Of a stretch of DNA of 64,000 bases, positions 40,998 to 51,570 are shown piece after piece. A program made the position numbers and the translations under genes. This stretch comes from Gemmobacter sp034519525. GTDB taxonomy: Bacteria > Pseudomonadota > Alphaproteobacteria > Rhodobacterales > Rhodobacteraceae. Position 1 is the first letter of the stretch, and each line of letters opens with the position of its first letter. The stretch spans positions 65,406-129,405 of the forward strand of contig JAXHOJ010000038.1 in NCBI GenBank assembly GCA_034519525.1. Reading direction: 5' to 3'. The notes under the pieces were generated by a model. It was not told where the DNA came from. It made no database searches and saw nothing but the letters and a program-made list of their open reading frames with translations.

Positions 40998-41468
40998 ATG
41001 CGCTGCCCATTCTGCGGCAATATCGACACTCAGGTGAAAGACTCGCGCCCGGCCGAAGATCACGTGTCGATCCGGCGGCGGCGCTTTTGTCCGGCCTGTG
41101 GCGGCCGTTTCACCACCTATGAACGGGTGCAGCTGCGGGATCTGGTGGTCATCAAATCTTCCGGCAAGCGCGAAGATTTCGATCGCGGCAAGCTGGAACG
41201 CTCGATCCGCATCGCCATGCAGAAACGCCCGATCGAGCCGGAGCGGATTGACCAGATGATCTCTGGCATCGTGCGGCGGCTGGAATCCCTGGGCGATACC
41301 GATATCCCCTCGCGCAGCATCGGTGAAATCGTGATGGAAAGCCTCGCCCGGATCGACACCGTGGCCTATGTGCGCTTTGCCAGCGTTTACAAGAACTTCC
41401 AGGCGGCAGACGATTTCGACAAATTCGTCAGCGAACTGCGCCCGCCGCAACCCGCCTCTGACGAGTGA
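40998..41468 (+). CDS. nrdR: Transcriptional repressor NrdR
   Basis: 156 aa. The zinc ribbon MRCPFCGNIDTQVKDSRPAE ... RRFCPACGGRFTTYERVQ is followed by the ATP-cone KSSGKREDFDRGKLERSIRI and a C-terminal AYVRFASVYKNFQAADDFDK. It senses ATP/dATP and represses ribonucleotide reductase genes. It overlaps ribD by four bases (GTGA), the conserved alphaproteobacterial nrdR-ribD arrangement. Confidence 0.96.
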   Translation: MRCPFCGNIDTQVKDSRPAEDHVSIRRRRFCPACGGRFTTYERVQLRDLVVIKSSGKREDFDRGKLERSIRIAMQKRPIEPERIDQMISGIVRRLESLGDTDIPSRSIGEIVMESLARIDTVAYVRFASVYKNFQAADDFDKFVSELRPPQPASDE

Positions 41469-42565
41469 GCGACGCGGCCCATATGCGCACAGCCCTTGCC
41501 CTTGCGGCGCGGGGGCTGGGCAATACCTGGCCCAATCCGGCGGTGGGCTGCGTGATCGTGAACAGCGGGCCAGACGGCGCCCGCATAGTGGGGCGCGGCT
41601 GGACCCAGCCGGGTGGCCGCCCCCACGCCGAACGCCGGGCGCTGGATCAGGCCGGGCAGGCGGCGCGCGGCGCCACCGCCTATGTCACGCTGGAACCCTG
41701 CGCCCATCACGGCCATACCCCACCCTGCGCCGAGGGCCTGATCGCGGCCGGGGTGGCCCGCGTGGTCACGGCCCAGACCGACCCTGATCCAAGGGTGGCG
41801 GGACGCGGCCATGCCATGCTGCGCGCGGCGGGCATCGCCGTCACCGAAGGCGTGCTGGAACCCGAGGCGCGGGCGCTGCAGGCGGGATTTCTGAAACGCA
41901 TCACGCAAGGCCTGCCGTTTCTCACGCTGAAACTCGCCACCACCATTGATGGCCGGATTGCCACCCAAAGCGGGGAAAGCCGCTGGATCACCGGCGCCGA
42001 TGCGCGCCGCGCGGTCCATGCCATGCGGCTGCGCCATGATGCGGTGATGGTGGGATCAGGCACCGCGCTGGCGGATGACCCGGATCTGACGGTGCGCGGC
42101 ATGGGGGCAGTGCGTCAACCGCTGCGCATCATCATTGACAGCCAGCTGCGCCACAGCCCCGACAGCCGCCTTGGGCGCACCGCCGCCTCCCATCCGGTCT
42201 GGCTGATCCATACGGCGGCAGCCCCCACAGCCGCCCGTGACGGCTGGGCCGCCACCGGCGCCCGGCTGATCGAGGTGCCCGCACAGGGCGCCCATGCCGA
42301 TCTGCGCGCGGCATTGCAGGCGCTGGCCGCCGCAGGCCTGACCCGCATCTTCTGCGAAGGCGGCGCCGATCTGGCCGCCGCGCTGATCCGCGCAGGCCTG
42401 GTCGACGAGCTGGCGCATTTCGGCGCAGGCGCGCTGATCGGGGCCGAAGGCCGCGCCGCGCTTGGCCCGCTGGGCCTTGCCACCCTGGCCGATGCGCCCC
42501 GCCTCACCCGGTTATCCACCGCGCCGGTGGGCGCCGATACCCTGACCCTCTGGCGCTTCGCCTGA
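41465..42565 (+). CDS. ribD: Bifunctional riboflavin biosynthesis deaminase/reductase RibD
   Basis: 366 aa. N-terminal deaminase: NTWPNPAVGCVIVNSGPDGA, the zinc site HAERRALDQAG and PCAHHGHTPPCAEGL (C-x8-C). C-terminal reductase from about residue 155: LKLATTIDGRIATQSGESRW, IIDSQLRHSPDSRL, RIFCEGGADLAAALIRAGLV. It carries out two steps from the pyrimidine deaminase substrate to the ribitylamino product. GTG start inside the nrdR stop. The usual downstream ribE/ribBA/ribH genes are absent; a family A repeat and a convergent gene follow. Confidence 0.95.
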   Translation: MSDAAHMRTALALAARGLGNTWPNPAVGCVIVNSGPDGARIVGRGWTQPGGRPHAERRALDQAGQAARGATAYVTLEPCAHHGHTPPCAEGLIAAGVARVVTAQTDPDPRVAGRGHAMLRAAGIAVTEGVLEPEARALQAGFLKRITQGLPFLTLKLATTIDGRIATQSGESRWITGADARRAVHAMRLRHDAVMVGSGTALADDPDLTVRGMGAVRQPLRIIIDSQLRHSPDSRLGRTAASHPVWLIHTAAAPTAARDGWAATGARLIEVPAQGAHADLRAALQALAAAGLTRIFCEGGADLAAALIRAGLVDELAHFGAGALIGAEGRAALGPLGLATLADAPRLTRLSTAPVGADTLTLWRFA

Positions 42566-42632
42566 TCTTCCTCTTGGCCCAAATACCCACGGGGGGAGGC
42601 CCGAAGGGCCGTGGGGGGCGGTAAGCCCCCCG
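42566..42632 (+). repeat. Dispersed GC-rich hairpin repeat, family A copy 6
   Basis: TTCCTCTTGGCCCAAATACC then CACGGGGGGAGGCCCG, GGGCCGTGGGGGGC and AAGCCCCCC. Between ribD and the GMC oxidoreductase. Confidence 0.8.
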
Positions 42633-42644
42633 CTGCCGCAGCCG

Positions 42645-44255
42645 TCAGCGCGCCGCCATCGCCCTTGCGCAGCGTTCACCGATCATCATCGCAGGCGCAT
42701 TGGTGTTGCCCGCAATCAGCGTCGGCATGATCGAGGCATCCGCGACGCGCAGCCCCGCGATCCCATGCACCCGCAGCCCTTCGGGATCCACCACCGCCAT
42801 GGCATCCACCCCCATCTTGCAGGTGCCGACCGGGTGATAGACGGTCAGCGCCTCGGCCCGCAGATAGGCGGCGATCTCGTCATCGCTCTGCACGCCCGGC
42901 CCGGGCAGCATCTCGGCCCCGCGGATCGGGGCAAAGGCGGGGGCGGCAAAGATGCGGCGGGCCAGCTTGATGCCTTCGATCAGCGTTTTCAGATCGTGAT
43001 CGTCGGAAAAGAAGCGATGGTCGATCTGCAGCGCCAGCGCGCCCCCGTCCCGCGCCAGCCGGATTTCACCCACAGACCGGGGCCGCAGCACGCAGGTATG
43101 GATGGCAAAGCCATGGCCATATTCCACCAGCCGCCCGCGATGGCTGCGATAGCCGGGCACGAAATGGAACTGCACATCCGGTTCGGCATCGGCCAGCGGG
43201 GTGCGGGCAAAGCCGCCTGCCTCGACATAATTGGTGGTCAGCATCCCCTTGCGGGCCGCAAGATAGCGCAGTGGCGCTGAAAGCATGGCGGGCAGGTTGG
43301 CGGCAGACAGGCCAAGTGTTTCCGTGCTGCCTGACCGGACTGTAATCATGCCGTCGATATGGTCGCGCAGGTTCTGGCCCACACCCGGCAGATCATGCGC
43401 CACCGCGATACCCGCCGCCGCCAGTGCCGCCCCCGGCCCGATACCGGAGGCCATCAGGATCTGGGGCGAGCCGATGGCCCCGGCCGAAAGCACCACCTCG
43501 CCCCGGCAGGCGATCTGCCGCCCGTCGGTCAGCTGCACCCCGGTCACGCGGCGCCCGTCCAGCTGCAGCCGCGCCACCTCGGCTCCGGTCAGCACGGTCA
43601 GGTTCTGCCGTGCCATGGCCGGTTCCAGAAAGGCGCGGGCGGCGGAAAAGCGGGTCGCCCGATCCTGCGTGACGTTGTAGATGCCCACGCCCTCTTGCGT
43701 CGGCCCGTTGAAATCCGGGCTTTCCTTCAGGCCAATCTCCTGCGCGGCCCGGATGAAGCGGTGCGAGGTGGGCGAAGGGTCTTGCGGGCGTTCCACATTC
43801 AATGCGCCGTCGAAGCCGTGATAGGCCGCATCCTGCCCGATCCGGTTGCGCTCCAGCGCCTTGAACACCGGCAGCACATCATCCCAGCCCCAGCCGGTGC
43901 AGCCGAGGCGCGCCCAATCGTCGTAATCCCGCGCCGCGCCCCGGATATAGACCATCGAATTGATGATCGAAGATCCGCCCAGCCCCTTGCCCCGGTTCAC
44001 CGGAATCCGGCGGTTGTTCATCTGCGGCTGTGGCACGCCGACAAAGCCCCAGTCATAGGTCGGATGACCATAAAGCGCCAGAATCCCGGCGGGCACCTTC
44101 ACCTTGACGGATCGCGCTGCGCCGCCTGCCTCGATCAGGCAGACCCGGTTCTGCGGATCGGCTGACAGCCGGTTGGCCAGAACCGATCCGGCCGATCCCG
44201 CGCCGATGATGATGTAATCGTAACTTTCGCCCGTCATGCTGCGCACCCCTGCCAT
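42645..44255 (-). CDS. GMC-family flavin oxidoreductase (choline/alcohol dehydrogenase-like)
   Basis: 536 aa. ADP-binding fold YDYIIIGAGSAGSVLANRLS near the N-terminus, the GMC signature 1 region GKGLGGSSIINSMVYIRGAA near residue 90, and the C-terminal catalytic part YHPVGTCKMGVDAMAVVDPE and ADASIMPTLIAGNTNAPAMM. The His and Asn/His pair oxidise an alcohol group and reduce FAD. Candidates are choline, polyethylene glycol or medium-chain alcohols; no bet genes lie nearby, so choline is not supported. The start at 44255 follows GGGAGGG. Confidence 0.88.
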   Translation of the reverse strand: MAGVRSMTGESYDYIIIGAGSAGSVLANRLSADPQNRVCLIEAGGAARSVKVKVPAGILALYGHPTYDWGFVGVPQPQMNNRRIPVNRGKGLGGSSIINSMVYIRGAARDYDDWARLGCTGWGWDDVLPVFKALERNRIGQDAAYHGFDGALNVERPQDPSPTSHRFIRAAQEIGLKESPDFNGPTQEGVGIYNVTQDRATRFSAARAFLEPAMARQNLTVLTGAEVARLQLDGRRVTGVQLTDGRQIACRGEVVLSAGAIGSPQILMASGIGPGAALAAAGIAVAHDLPGVGQNLRDHIDGMITVRSGSTETLGLSAANLPAMLSAPLRYLAARKGMLTTNYVEAGGFARTPLADAEPDVQFHFVPGYRSHRGRLVEYGHGFAIHTCVLRPRSVGEIRLARDGGALALQIDHRFFSDDHDLKTLIEGIKLARRIFAAPAFAPIRGAEMLPGPGVQSDDEIAAYLRAEALTVYHPVGTCKMGVDAMAVVDPEGLRVHGIAGLRVADASIMPTLIAGNTNAPAMMIGERCARAMAAR

Positions 44256-44344
44256 CCGTTGCCCTCCCTTCCTCAGCGGATCATGCGGGGGCTTCGGTAA
44301 AAAGCAGGAAATCCCGAGCCATGGCTTCGGGCAGGGCTAAGCCC

Positions 44345-46301
44345 TCAGTTGCCGGGGATGCCCAGCAGCCGTTCCGCCTCGCGGCGCAGGGCCTCTTCGG
44401 CCTGGCGTTTCGCAGCATCTTCCAGTGTTTCGCCCTGCAGCGGCTGGATGCCCAGATCGTCGCGCGCCAGCGCCTCCAGCTTTTGCCGGGCCAGTTCTTC
44501 GGTGCGGGCCAGTTCCTGTTCGGCCCGCGTCTTGGCCAGCCATTCCAGATCCAGTTTCACCCCCGGCGCGGCCCAGGGGCCAGGAGATCAGCACCGGCAC
44601 CTCGACCCCGCCACTGCCATCGGTGCGGGGCAGCAGGCGCGGCATCAGCCGATAGGTGATCTGCTGGCCGCCAATATCCACCTCGCCCGCGCCGGTGCTG
44701 CGGAACAGATCGCCGTCAATCGCCAGATCATCGTTGCGCGCCACACCATCCTTGATCGCCAGCCCGAAGGTCAGGCTGTCAAACAGCGTAGCCTTGCCAG
44801 TGCCGATATGACCCGGGTCCATGGTGCGCAGCATCCCCGCAATATCCAGCCCGAGGATTTCTCCCTTGCCCACCGTCACCTGCGCATCCCCCGACAGCGA
44901 GGCCATGATATCGGCCATGCTGTTGCCAATGCCCAGAAATTTCACCTGCAGATCGCCCGTGCCGGTCAGCCGGTCAAAGCCTGCCAGATTGGCGAACAGC
45001 GGCTGCATGGCCATCTGCGACAAGGTCAGATCGCCGCCCACCGAAAGCCCCTTGCGGTTGTTCAGCACGAAAGTTCCGGCCACCTTGCCGCCATAGGCGG
45101 TGGCATCCTCCAGCGTGAAGACCGCGCGGCTGCTGTCGAGTGCAATGCGCACCGTCGAAGGGCCAAGCGCGCCACGCCCGAAATCGAAACCTTCGGTGGC
45201 CAGGGTGATATCGGCATCCAGCGCTGACAGCAGCGCCAGATCAAAGGGTGTTTCGGACCATCCGCTTTGCGTCAGATCCGCCGATCTGCCCTCGCCCGCT
45301 GCGGTCAGACGGATCAGCCCGGTGGAGAGCATGGCCCCCAGATGCGGCCGGGCGGCGCGCGGTGTCCAGTCCAGTGTGCCGACCACGGTTTGCCCATCCG
45401 CCGACAGCAGCGCATCACGCAGATGCAGGCCGCCATCGGCTGACAGCCGGGCCGCGGCTGTCAGGGTCAGGCTGTCCTGGCCCCAGCCCTCGGGCAGTTG
45501 CGGCGCGGGTTGCCCGATCAGCTGCGCCAGACTGGCCACATCCGTCAGATCGGCAGTGACGGAACCTTCGGCGGCCAGCGGGGCAAGATCGGCCTCGCCT
45601 GCAAACCCCAATGTGGCAGAACCGCTGGCCAGATCCAGATCCAGCCCCACCCGCTCGCCCGCAATGAGTGCCGCCAGATCGGCAATCCGCGCTGTCAGGC
45701 TGGCGGCCTGCCCGTTGTGGCTGCCGCTGGCCTGCAGCTCTACCGGCCCCTGCAGATCCGGGATAGCGGTGTCGATGCGCAGATCTTCGATCACCACCTC
45801 GGTGTCGTCGCCATGATCGAGGATGCGCAGGCGGCCGTCACGAATATTGGCGCGCTCCAGCACGAAAGGCAGCGGGCTGGCGGCGCTGTCGGGGGCGGCC
45901 TCTGCCGCCTTGGGCGCAGGGCCAAGCGCCCAGTTCACCCGCCCGTCCTGCGCCCGTTCCAGCACCAGATCCGGGGCCGACAGGATGAACCCGGTGACCC
46001 GGATGCGCCCGCCCAGCAGTTCTGACAGATCCAGCCCGATATCCATCGCCTCGGCCCGCAGCAGCCAGGGTGCCTTGCCCCAATCGGCATTGGCCACCTC
46101 GACCGGGCCGCTGCGCAAGCCCAGCACCGGCCAGAGCCGCGGCTTCAGGTCGCCCGAAATGGTGATGGCCCGCCCGGTGGCGGCAGAGAATCGCTCTGCC
46201 GCGATCCGCGCCACACCATCCTTCGGCATGAGAACGATCATGCCCCCAAGGAGGATCACGCCGGTCAACAGGGTGGCGCCGAGCCGGGTCAGCCAACGCA
46301 T
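44345..46301 (-). CDS. AsmA-family envelope protein, one frameshift near the C-terminus
   Basis: About 650 aa when repaired. An N-terminal membrane anchor (LGATLLTGVILLGGMIVLMP) is followed by a long beta-rich periplasmic part with AITISGDLKPRLWPVLGLRS and RDGRLRILDHGDDTEVVIED, then AsmA C-terminal features GDLQVKFLGIGNSMADIMAS and GVARNDDLAIDGDLFRSTGA. A one-base insertion at about 44576-44584 shifts the last about 75 residues (VKLDLEWLAKTRAEQELART ... LLGIPGN), a charged helix. AsmA-like proteins are implicated in lipid transfer and outer-membrane assembly. The shift is probably a sequence error. Confidence 0.82.
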
Positions 46302-46451
46302 ACCATCTTTCCTTTTCCTGTCGCAGGCTTAACCTAGTCGGCGTTCCGGCGCGCAACAATGGTGCAGGCGGGAAATCGGCGGGGGGCTGCCAGTTCGGCC
46401 GGCTGCCTGTGGCCCCTTTGCTGCGGCCCGCATCACGGCTATATGGGGCCA

Positions 46452-47844
46452 ATGTCGCAAAACCCGCCCAATCTCCGCCCCGATCTTGCCCGCGCCCTTG
46501 TCCCTGACGAGCGCCGCGCGGGTCAGCCGACCATCGGCATGGTTTCCCTTGGCTGCCCCAAGGCGCTGGTGGACAGCGAACGCATCCTGACGCGGCTGCG
46601 CGCCGAAGGCTATGCCATCAGCCCCGATTACAAGGGCGCCGATGCGGTGATCGTCAACACCTGCGGCTTTCTCGACAGCGCCAAGGCCGAAAGCCTGGAT
46701 GCCATCGGCGAGGCGCTTGCGCGAAAACGGCCGGGTGATCGTCACCGGCTGTCTGGGGGCGGAACCCGACTATATCACCGGCGCGCATCCCAAGGTGCTG
46801 GCCGTCACCGGCCCGCATCAATACGAGGCGGTGCTGGATGCCGTGCACAAGGCCGTGCCGCCCTCGCCCGATCCGTTCATCGACCTGCTGCCTGCCAGCG
46901 GGGTGAAGCTGACGCCGCGCCATTACAGCTATCTGAAGATTTCGGAAGGCTGCAACCACAAGTGCAAATTCTGCATCATCCCCGACATGCGCGGGAAACT
47001 GGTCAGCCGGCCGGCCCATGCCATTCTGCGCGAGGCGGAAAAGCTGGTGGATGCGGGCGTGCGCGAACTGCTGGTCATCAGCCAGGACACCTCGGCCTAC
47101 GGGGTGGACCGCAAGCATGACATGGCCAAGTGGAAAGAGGGCGAGGTGCGCGCCCATATCACCGATCTGGCGCGCGAGCTGGGGCGGCTGGGCGCCGGGC
47201 GCGACCTGTGGGTGCGGTTGCACTATGTCTACCCCTACCCCCATGTGCGCGACCTGATCCCGCTGATGGCCGAAGGTCTGGTGCTGCCCTATCTCGACAT
47301 TCCGTTCCAGCACGCCCACCCCGATACGCTGAAACGCATGGCGCGGCCGGCTGCGGCAGCGAAAACGCTGGATGAAATCGCCGCCTGGCGCCGGGATTGC
47401 CCGGAGATCGTGCTGCGATCGACCTTCATCGTCGGCTATCCCGGCGAGACGGAGGCCGAGTTTGAAACCCTGCTGGATTGGCTGGACGAGGCGCAGCTGG
47501 ATCGCGTCGGCTGCTTCCAGTATGAAAATGTCGCAGGCGCCCGCAGCAACGATCTGCCCGACCATGTGCCCGCCGAAGTGAAGCAGGAGCGGTGGGACCG
47601 CTTCATGGAAAAGGCGCAGGCCATTTCCGAAGCCAAGCTGGCCGCCAAGGTCGGCACCATTCAGCAGGTTCTGGTGGATGAGGTCGATGAAGACGGCGCC
47701 ACCTGCCGCACCAAGGCCGATGCGCCCGAAATCGACGGCAATCTTTTCATCGACGAAGGGTTCGAGGATCTGAAGCCCGGCGATCTGGTGACGGTCGAGG
47801 TGGACGAGGCCGGCGAATATGATCTTTGGGGCCGGCTGACTTGA
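46452..47844 (+). CDS. rimO: Ribosomal protein S12 methylthiotransferase RimO, one frameshift
   Basis: About 463 aa when repaired. N-terminal UPF0004 domain: GMVSLGCPKALVDSERILTR and ADAVIVNTCGFLDSAKAESL, with cysteines for the auxiliary cluster. The radical-SAM cluster is KISEGCNHKCKFCIIPDMRG (C-x3-C-x2-C). FIVGYPGETEAEFETLLDWL and a C-terminal TRAM domain follow (EIDGNLFIDEGFEDLKPGDL). It adds a methylthio group to Asp89 of ribosomal protein S12. A one-base insertion at about 46716-46722 (before ENGRVIVTGC) splits the frame. Start at 46452. Confidence 0.93.
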
Positions 47845-47862
47845 CCAGGCTCAGATAATGCA

Positions 47863-47886
47863 AAGGCCCCGGTTTCCCGGGGCCTT
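47863..47886. terminator. Bidirectional terminator between rimO and ccoP
   Basis: AAGGCCCCGG-TTTC-CCGGGGCCTT, a perfect 10-bp stem with A/T at the base, between convergent genes. Confidence 0.85.
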
Positions 47887-47911
47887 AAATCTTGTCACAG
47901 ACAGGTTGCGA

Positions 47912-48799
47912 TCACTCGCCGCCGCCCAGCCCGTGGACATAGACCGCAACGGCACGGATCTGATCTTCGCTGAGGCGCAGGTTCCAGTTGGGCATCACGC
48001 CAAACCGCGCATTCACGACGGTATGCGTGATCGCCGCGCGATCCCCGCCATAAAGCCAGATCGCGTCGATCAGCTTCGGCGCCCCCTGTGCCCGGTCACC
48101 CGAGCCGTCTTCCATGTGGCAGGCGGCACAGTTATCGGCAAAGACCGTGGCCCCGGCGGCCGCCAGCGTGGCGTCATGTTCCTGCCCGGAAATCGCAAGC
48201 ACATGTTCCACCACTTCGGCAATCTGCTGCGGTTCCAGCAGGCCATCGGCGCCGAACTTCGGCATTTCCGAATAGCGGGCATCCGGATCATCGGTATTGC
48301 GGATGCCATGGGTGATGGTCAGGTGGATATCCTCCATCGTGCCGCCCCAGAGCCAGTCGTCATCCAGCAGGTTGGGATAGCCCTCGGCCTGCACACCTGC
48401 CGCCCCGGCACCATGGCACTGGGCACACCAGGTGCGGAACACGGCAGCCCCGGCCGCACGGGCATAGGGTTCCAGCTCTGCATCCCCGACGATGGCATTC
48501 AGATCGGCGGCCACCAGCTTGGCCTTGATCGGGCCATTGGCCGCGTCGAACCGCTTGATTTCCTCGGCCACGGCCAGACGGGTATCACCGGCAGCCGTGG
48601 TGCCCAGAAAGCCGTTGGTCGCCTTTGTCACCAGCGGCCAGGCCGGATAGGCAATCATGTAACCGATCGCCCAGATGATGCAGGCATAGAACGTCCAGAG
48701 CCACCAGCGCGGCATCGGATTGTCGTATTCCTGAATTCCGTCCCATTCATGGCCGGTGGTCGGAACCTCGCCCGGCTTCTTCACTTGCTTGGCGCACAT
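47912..48799 (-). CDS. ccoP: cbb3-type cytochrome c oxidase subunit III (dihaem)
   Basis: 295 aa. A cytoplasmic N-terminus (KQVKKPGEVPTTGHEWDGIQ) precedes one membrane helix (WWLWTFYACIIWAIGYMIAY), then two periplasmic c-type haem sites: FRTWCAQCHGAGAAGVQAEG and FADNCAACHMEDGSGDRAQG, each with a Met ligand further on (YSEMPKFG, GVMPNWNL). It passes electrons to the CcoO/CcoN core of the high-affinity oxidase. Last gene of ccoNOQP; a terminator follows. The start at 48799 follows AAGGAGG. Confidence 0.96.
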   Translation of the reverse strand: MCAKQVKKPGEVPTTGHEWDGIQEYDNPMPRWWLWTFYACIIWAIGYMIAYPAWPLVTKATNGFLGTTAAGDTRLAVAEEIKRFDAANGPIKAKLVAADLNAIVGDAELEPYARAAGAAVFRTWCAQCHGAGAAGVQAEGYPNLLDDDWLWGGTMEDIHLTITHGIRNTDDPDARYSEMPKFGADGLLEPQQIAEVVEHVLAISGQEHDATLAAAGATVFADNCAACHMEDGSGDRAQGAPKLIDAIWLYGGDRAAITHTVVNARFGVMPNWNLRLSEDQIRAVAVYVHGLGGGE

Positions 48800-48802
48800 G
48801 TC

Positions 48803-49010
48803 TCACGCCTCCTTGCGATTGGCGGCCGCGGTCGTCGTCGCGCAGGCGCGGGTGCTTGCTCGTTGCGGAAGATCGACTGGGCGGCATCGTCGTGCACGCG
48901 CTGCGAGCTGCCGGACGGAAGGCCCAGATCACGACCCCCACGAAAGCCAGCGTCATCAGAAGCAGCATCCAGCTGTCGGCGAAGTGGCGGAGAAGCGAAT
49001 AGGTATCCAT
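48803..49010 (-). CDS. ccoQ: cbb3 oxidase small subunit CcoQ, frame broken near the C-terminus
   Basis: About 68 codons. MDTYSLLRHFADSWMLLLMT then VGVVIWAFRP is the CcoQ membrane helix. Beyond that the expected GSSQRVHDDAAQSIFRNE lies in a second frame and the terminal ANRKEA-stop in a third, so two indels fall at about 48835-48925. CcoQ stabilises the oxidase complex. The stop at 48803 just precedes the ccoP start with its AAGGAGG. Confidence 0.8.
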
Positions 49011-49020
49011 CTGCCCCTCC

Positions 49021-49751
49021 TCAGCGGTTCGGGTCGGGCTGGAAGGTCGAGAAGTCGACCATCGTGCCCAGGACCTGGAGATAGGCGATCAGCGCGTCCA
49101 TCTCGGTCAGCGCGGGCTGGCCGTCGAAATTGCGGACCTGCGCCTTGGGATAGCGGGCCAGCAGACCTTCGGTATCGGCGTTCGGATCGGCCTGCGCCAC
49201 GAAATCGGCCTCGGCTGCCTCCATCATCTCGGCGCTGTAGGGCACGCCGACAATCTGGTTCGCCCGCATCGACCCGCCGCGATGTAGTCGCCGTCGATCT
49301 CGCGTTCCGCAGCAGGAATTCGTATTTGGGCATCACCGATTCCGGCACCACCGATTGCGGGTTGGTCAGGTGCTGCACATGCCATTCGTCCGAATAGCGG
49401 CCGCCGACGCGGGCCAGATCCGGCCCGGTGCGTTTCGACCCCCACTGGAACGGATGGTCATACATCGATTCCGCCGCCAGGCTGTAATGGCCATAGCGTT
49501 CGACCTCGTCCCGCATCGGGCGGATCATCTGGCTGTGACACACATAGCAGCCCTCGCGGACGTAGATTTCGCGCCCGGCCAGTTCGAGAGGGCTGTAGGG
49601 GCGGACCCCTTCAACCTTCTCGATGGTGTTTTCAAGGTAGAACAGCGGCACGATCTGCACGATGCCCGCCGATGGTCACCACCAGGAAGGACAGCACCAG
49701 CAGCAGCGTGGCATGTGTTTCGATTGCCTTGTGTTTGTCGAGAAAAGCCAT
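49021..49751 (-). CDS. ccoO: cbb3-type cytochrome c oxidase subunit II (monohaem), three frame breaks
   Basis: About 243 aa when repaired, the family size. The N-terminal part MAFLDKHKAIETHATLLLVL ends at an extra G near 49670. The middle frame carries QIVPLFYLENTIEKVEGVRP and the haem site REGCYVCHSQMIRPMRDEVE. Two more indels at about 49308 and 49278 lead to the C-terminal MRANQIVGVPYSAEMMEAAE ... FSTFQPDPNR. CcoO relays electrons from CcoP to CcoN. All haem and surrounding residues are conserved across the breaks, which argues for sequencing errors. Confidence 0.9.
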
Positions 49752-49765
49752 TCGCCGTTCCCTCC

Positions 49766-51366
49766 TTATTCAGCCGGGACGACGCGCAGGCCTGCGAAGC
49801 CTTGGCAGGCTGCGCACGGACGGTCATCACGAGGTTGTAGCACATGATCAGCGCGCCGGTCAGATACATGACACCACCCAGACCGCGGACGACATACATC
49901 GGATATTTGGCGGCAACCGTGTCGGCGAAAGCGTTCACGAGGAAGCCGTTGGCATCCACTTCGCGCCACATCAGGCCTTCCATGATGCCGGTCACCCACA
50001 TCGAGGCGGCGTAGAGCACGATCCCGATGGTGGCCAGCCAGAAGTGCCAGCTGACAAGGCTGAGGCTATACAGCCGCTCGCGGTTCCACAGGCGCGGTGT
50101 CAGGAAATACAGCGCGCCGAAGGTGATCATGCCGTTCCAGCCAAGCGCGCCGGAATGGACGTGGCCGATGGTCCAGTCGGTGTAGTGCGACAGGCTGTTC
50201 ACAGCCTTGATCGACATCATCGGGCCTTCGAAGGTCGACATGCCGTAGAAGCCGATGGAAACCACCATCATGCGGATGATCGGATCGGTGCGCAGCTTGT
50301 CCCAGGCGCCCGACAGCGTCATCAGCCCGTTGATCATGCCCCCCCAGGACGGCATCCACAGCATGATCGAGAAGGTCATGCCCAGGGTCGCGGCCCAGTC
50401 AGGCAGGGCGGTATAGTGCAGGTGGTGCGGACCGGCCCAGATATAGAGGAAGATCAGCGCCCAGAAGTGGATGATCGACAGTTTGTAGCTGTAGACCGGG
50501 CGTTCGGCCTGTTTCGGCACGAAGTAATACATCATGCCCAGGAAGCCCGCGGTCAGGAAGAAGCCCACGGCATTGTGGCCATACCACCATTGCGTCATCG
50601 CATCCTGAACGCCGCCAAAGGCAGAAACGGATTTCGACGAGAAGGGGCTGATCGGCACTGCCAGGTTGTTCACCACATGCAGCATCGCCACGGTGACGAT
50701 CATCGACAGCAGGAACCAGTTGGCCACATAGATATGCGGCTCTTTCCGGTTCATCAGCGTGCCCAGGAACACCAGCAGGAACGAAACCCAGACCACGACG
50801 ATCCACAGGTCGATATACCAGACGGTTTCGGCATATTCCTTCGACTGCGTACCGCCCAGCACATAAGAGGTGGCCGCCAGAACGATCATCAGCTGCCAGC
50901 CCCAGAACACGAACCAGCCCAGATTGCCGCCCCACAGCCGCGTGGCGCAGGTGCGCTGCACGATGTAGAAGGCCGACATGATCAGCGCATTGCCACCAAA
51001 GGCAAAGATCACCGCGCTGGTGTGCAGCGGCCGCAGGCGCCCGAAGTTCAGGATGCCCTCAACGCCCGGAATGTTCAGCGACGGGAACGCCAGCTGAAAG
51101 GCGATGACGACCCCCACCAGAAAGCCCACGGCCCCCCAGAAGGCTGTTGCGATGACGCCGGCGCGAACCACGCCGTCGTTATATTCGTTTGTGGCAACCA
51201 CCACCGGCTCGTCCATATGCCGCAGCACCCACAGGAACGTGAGGCCGGCGGCAAGCATGACGACGATCGCGTTCACCTGATAGGCAAGATCATGCGCGTA
51301 ATTGGCGCCGATCGCGGCCAGCACCGCGATCACGCCCAGCACGATCAATTTAACGTAATCCCACAT
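49766..51366 (-). CDS. ccoN: cbb3-type cytochrome c oxidase subunit I (haem b, haem b3/CuB)
   Basis: About 533 aa, 12 or more membrane helices. Ligand regions are visible: LRPLHTSAVIFAFGGNALIM, QDAMTQWWYGHNAVGFFLTA (CuB histidine and cross-linked Tyr region), IWAGPHHLHYTALPDWAATL and TDWTIGHVHSGALGWNGMIT (haem-ligand histidines). It is the catalytic oxygen-reducing subunit and pumps protons. One indel near 49800 hides the true end (FAGLRVVPAE then TAA at 49766). ATG 51366. Two FNR-type boxes lie 97-142 bases upstream, so induction by low oxygen is expected. Confidence 0.96.
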
Positions 51367-51462
51367 TTTGCGTCCCTTCGTCTTGGCCGGTTGCGAGTCG
51401 GGAAGCGATGCGCCCGGCACTTTTCGACCGTTCCGCTTTCGCAGAAGCCCGTCACAACAGCC

Positions 51463-51476
51463 TTGATCCATATCAA
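51463..51476. promoter_or_regulatory. FNR/FnrL box 1 (ccoN side)
   Basis: TTGATCCATATCAA, a perfect TTGAT-N4-ATCAA, centred about 104 bases upstream of the ccoN start. Confidence 0.88.
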
Positions 51477-51494
51477 GCATAGGGAGGCATAGGA

Positions 51495-51508
51495 TTGATC
51501 AAGGTCAA
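51495..51508. promoter_or_regulatory. FNR/FnrL box 2 (Usp side)
   Basis: TTGATCAAGGTCAA, TTGAT-N4-GTCAA with one deviation, centred about 70 bases upstream of the universal stress gene. The two boxes are 32 bases apart centre to centre, three helical turns. Confidence 0.8.
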
Positions 51509-51570
51509 TGCGGCAAGATGAACGCACAAGGTATGTTTTACCGACTGCCCGACCCTACAGGAGGTGACCG

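Noticed and set aside
49672..51492. 606-codon plus-strand frame
   Set aside because: Antisense to ccoN; composition of a reverse-strand shadow.
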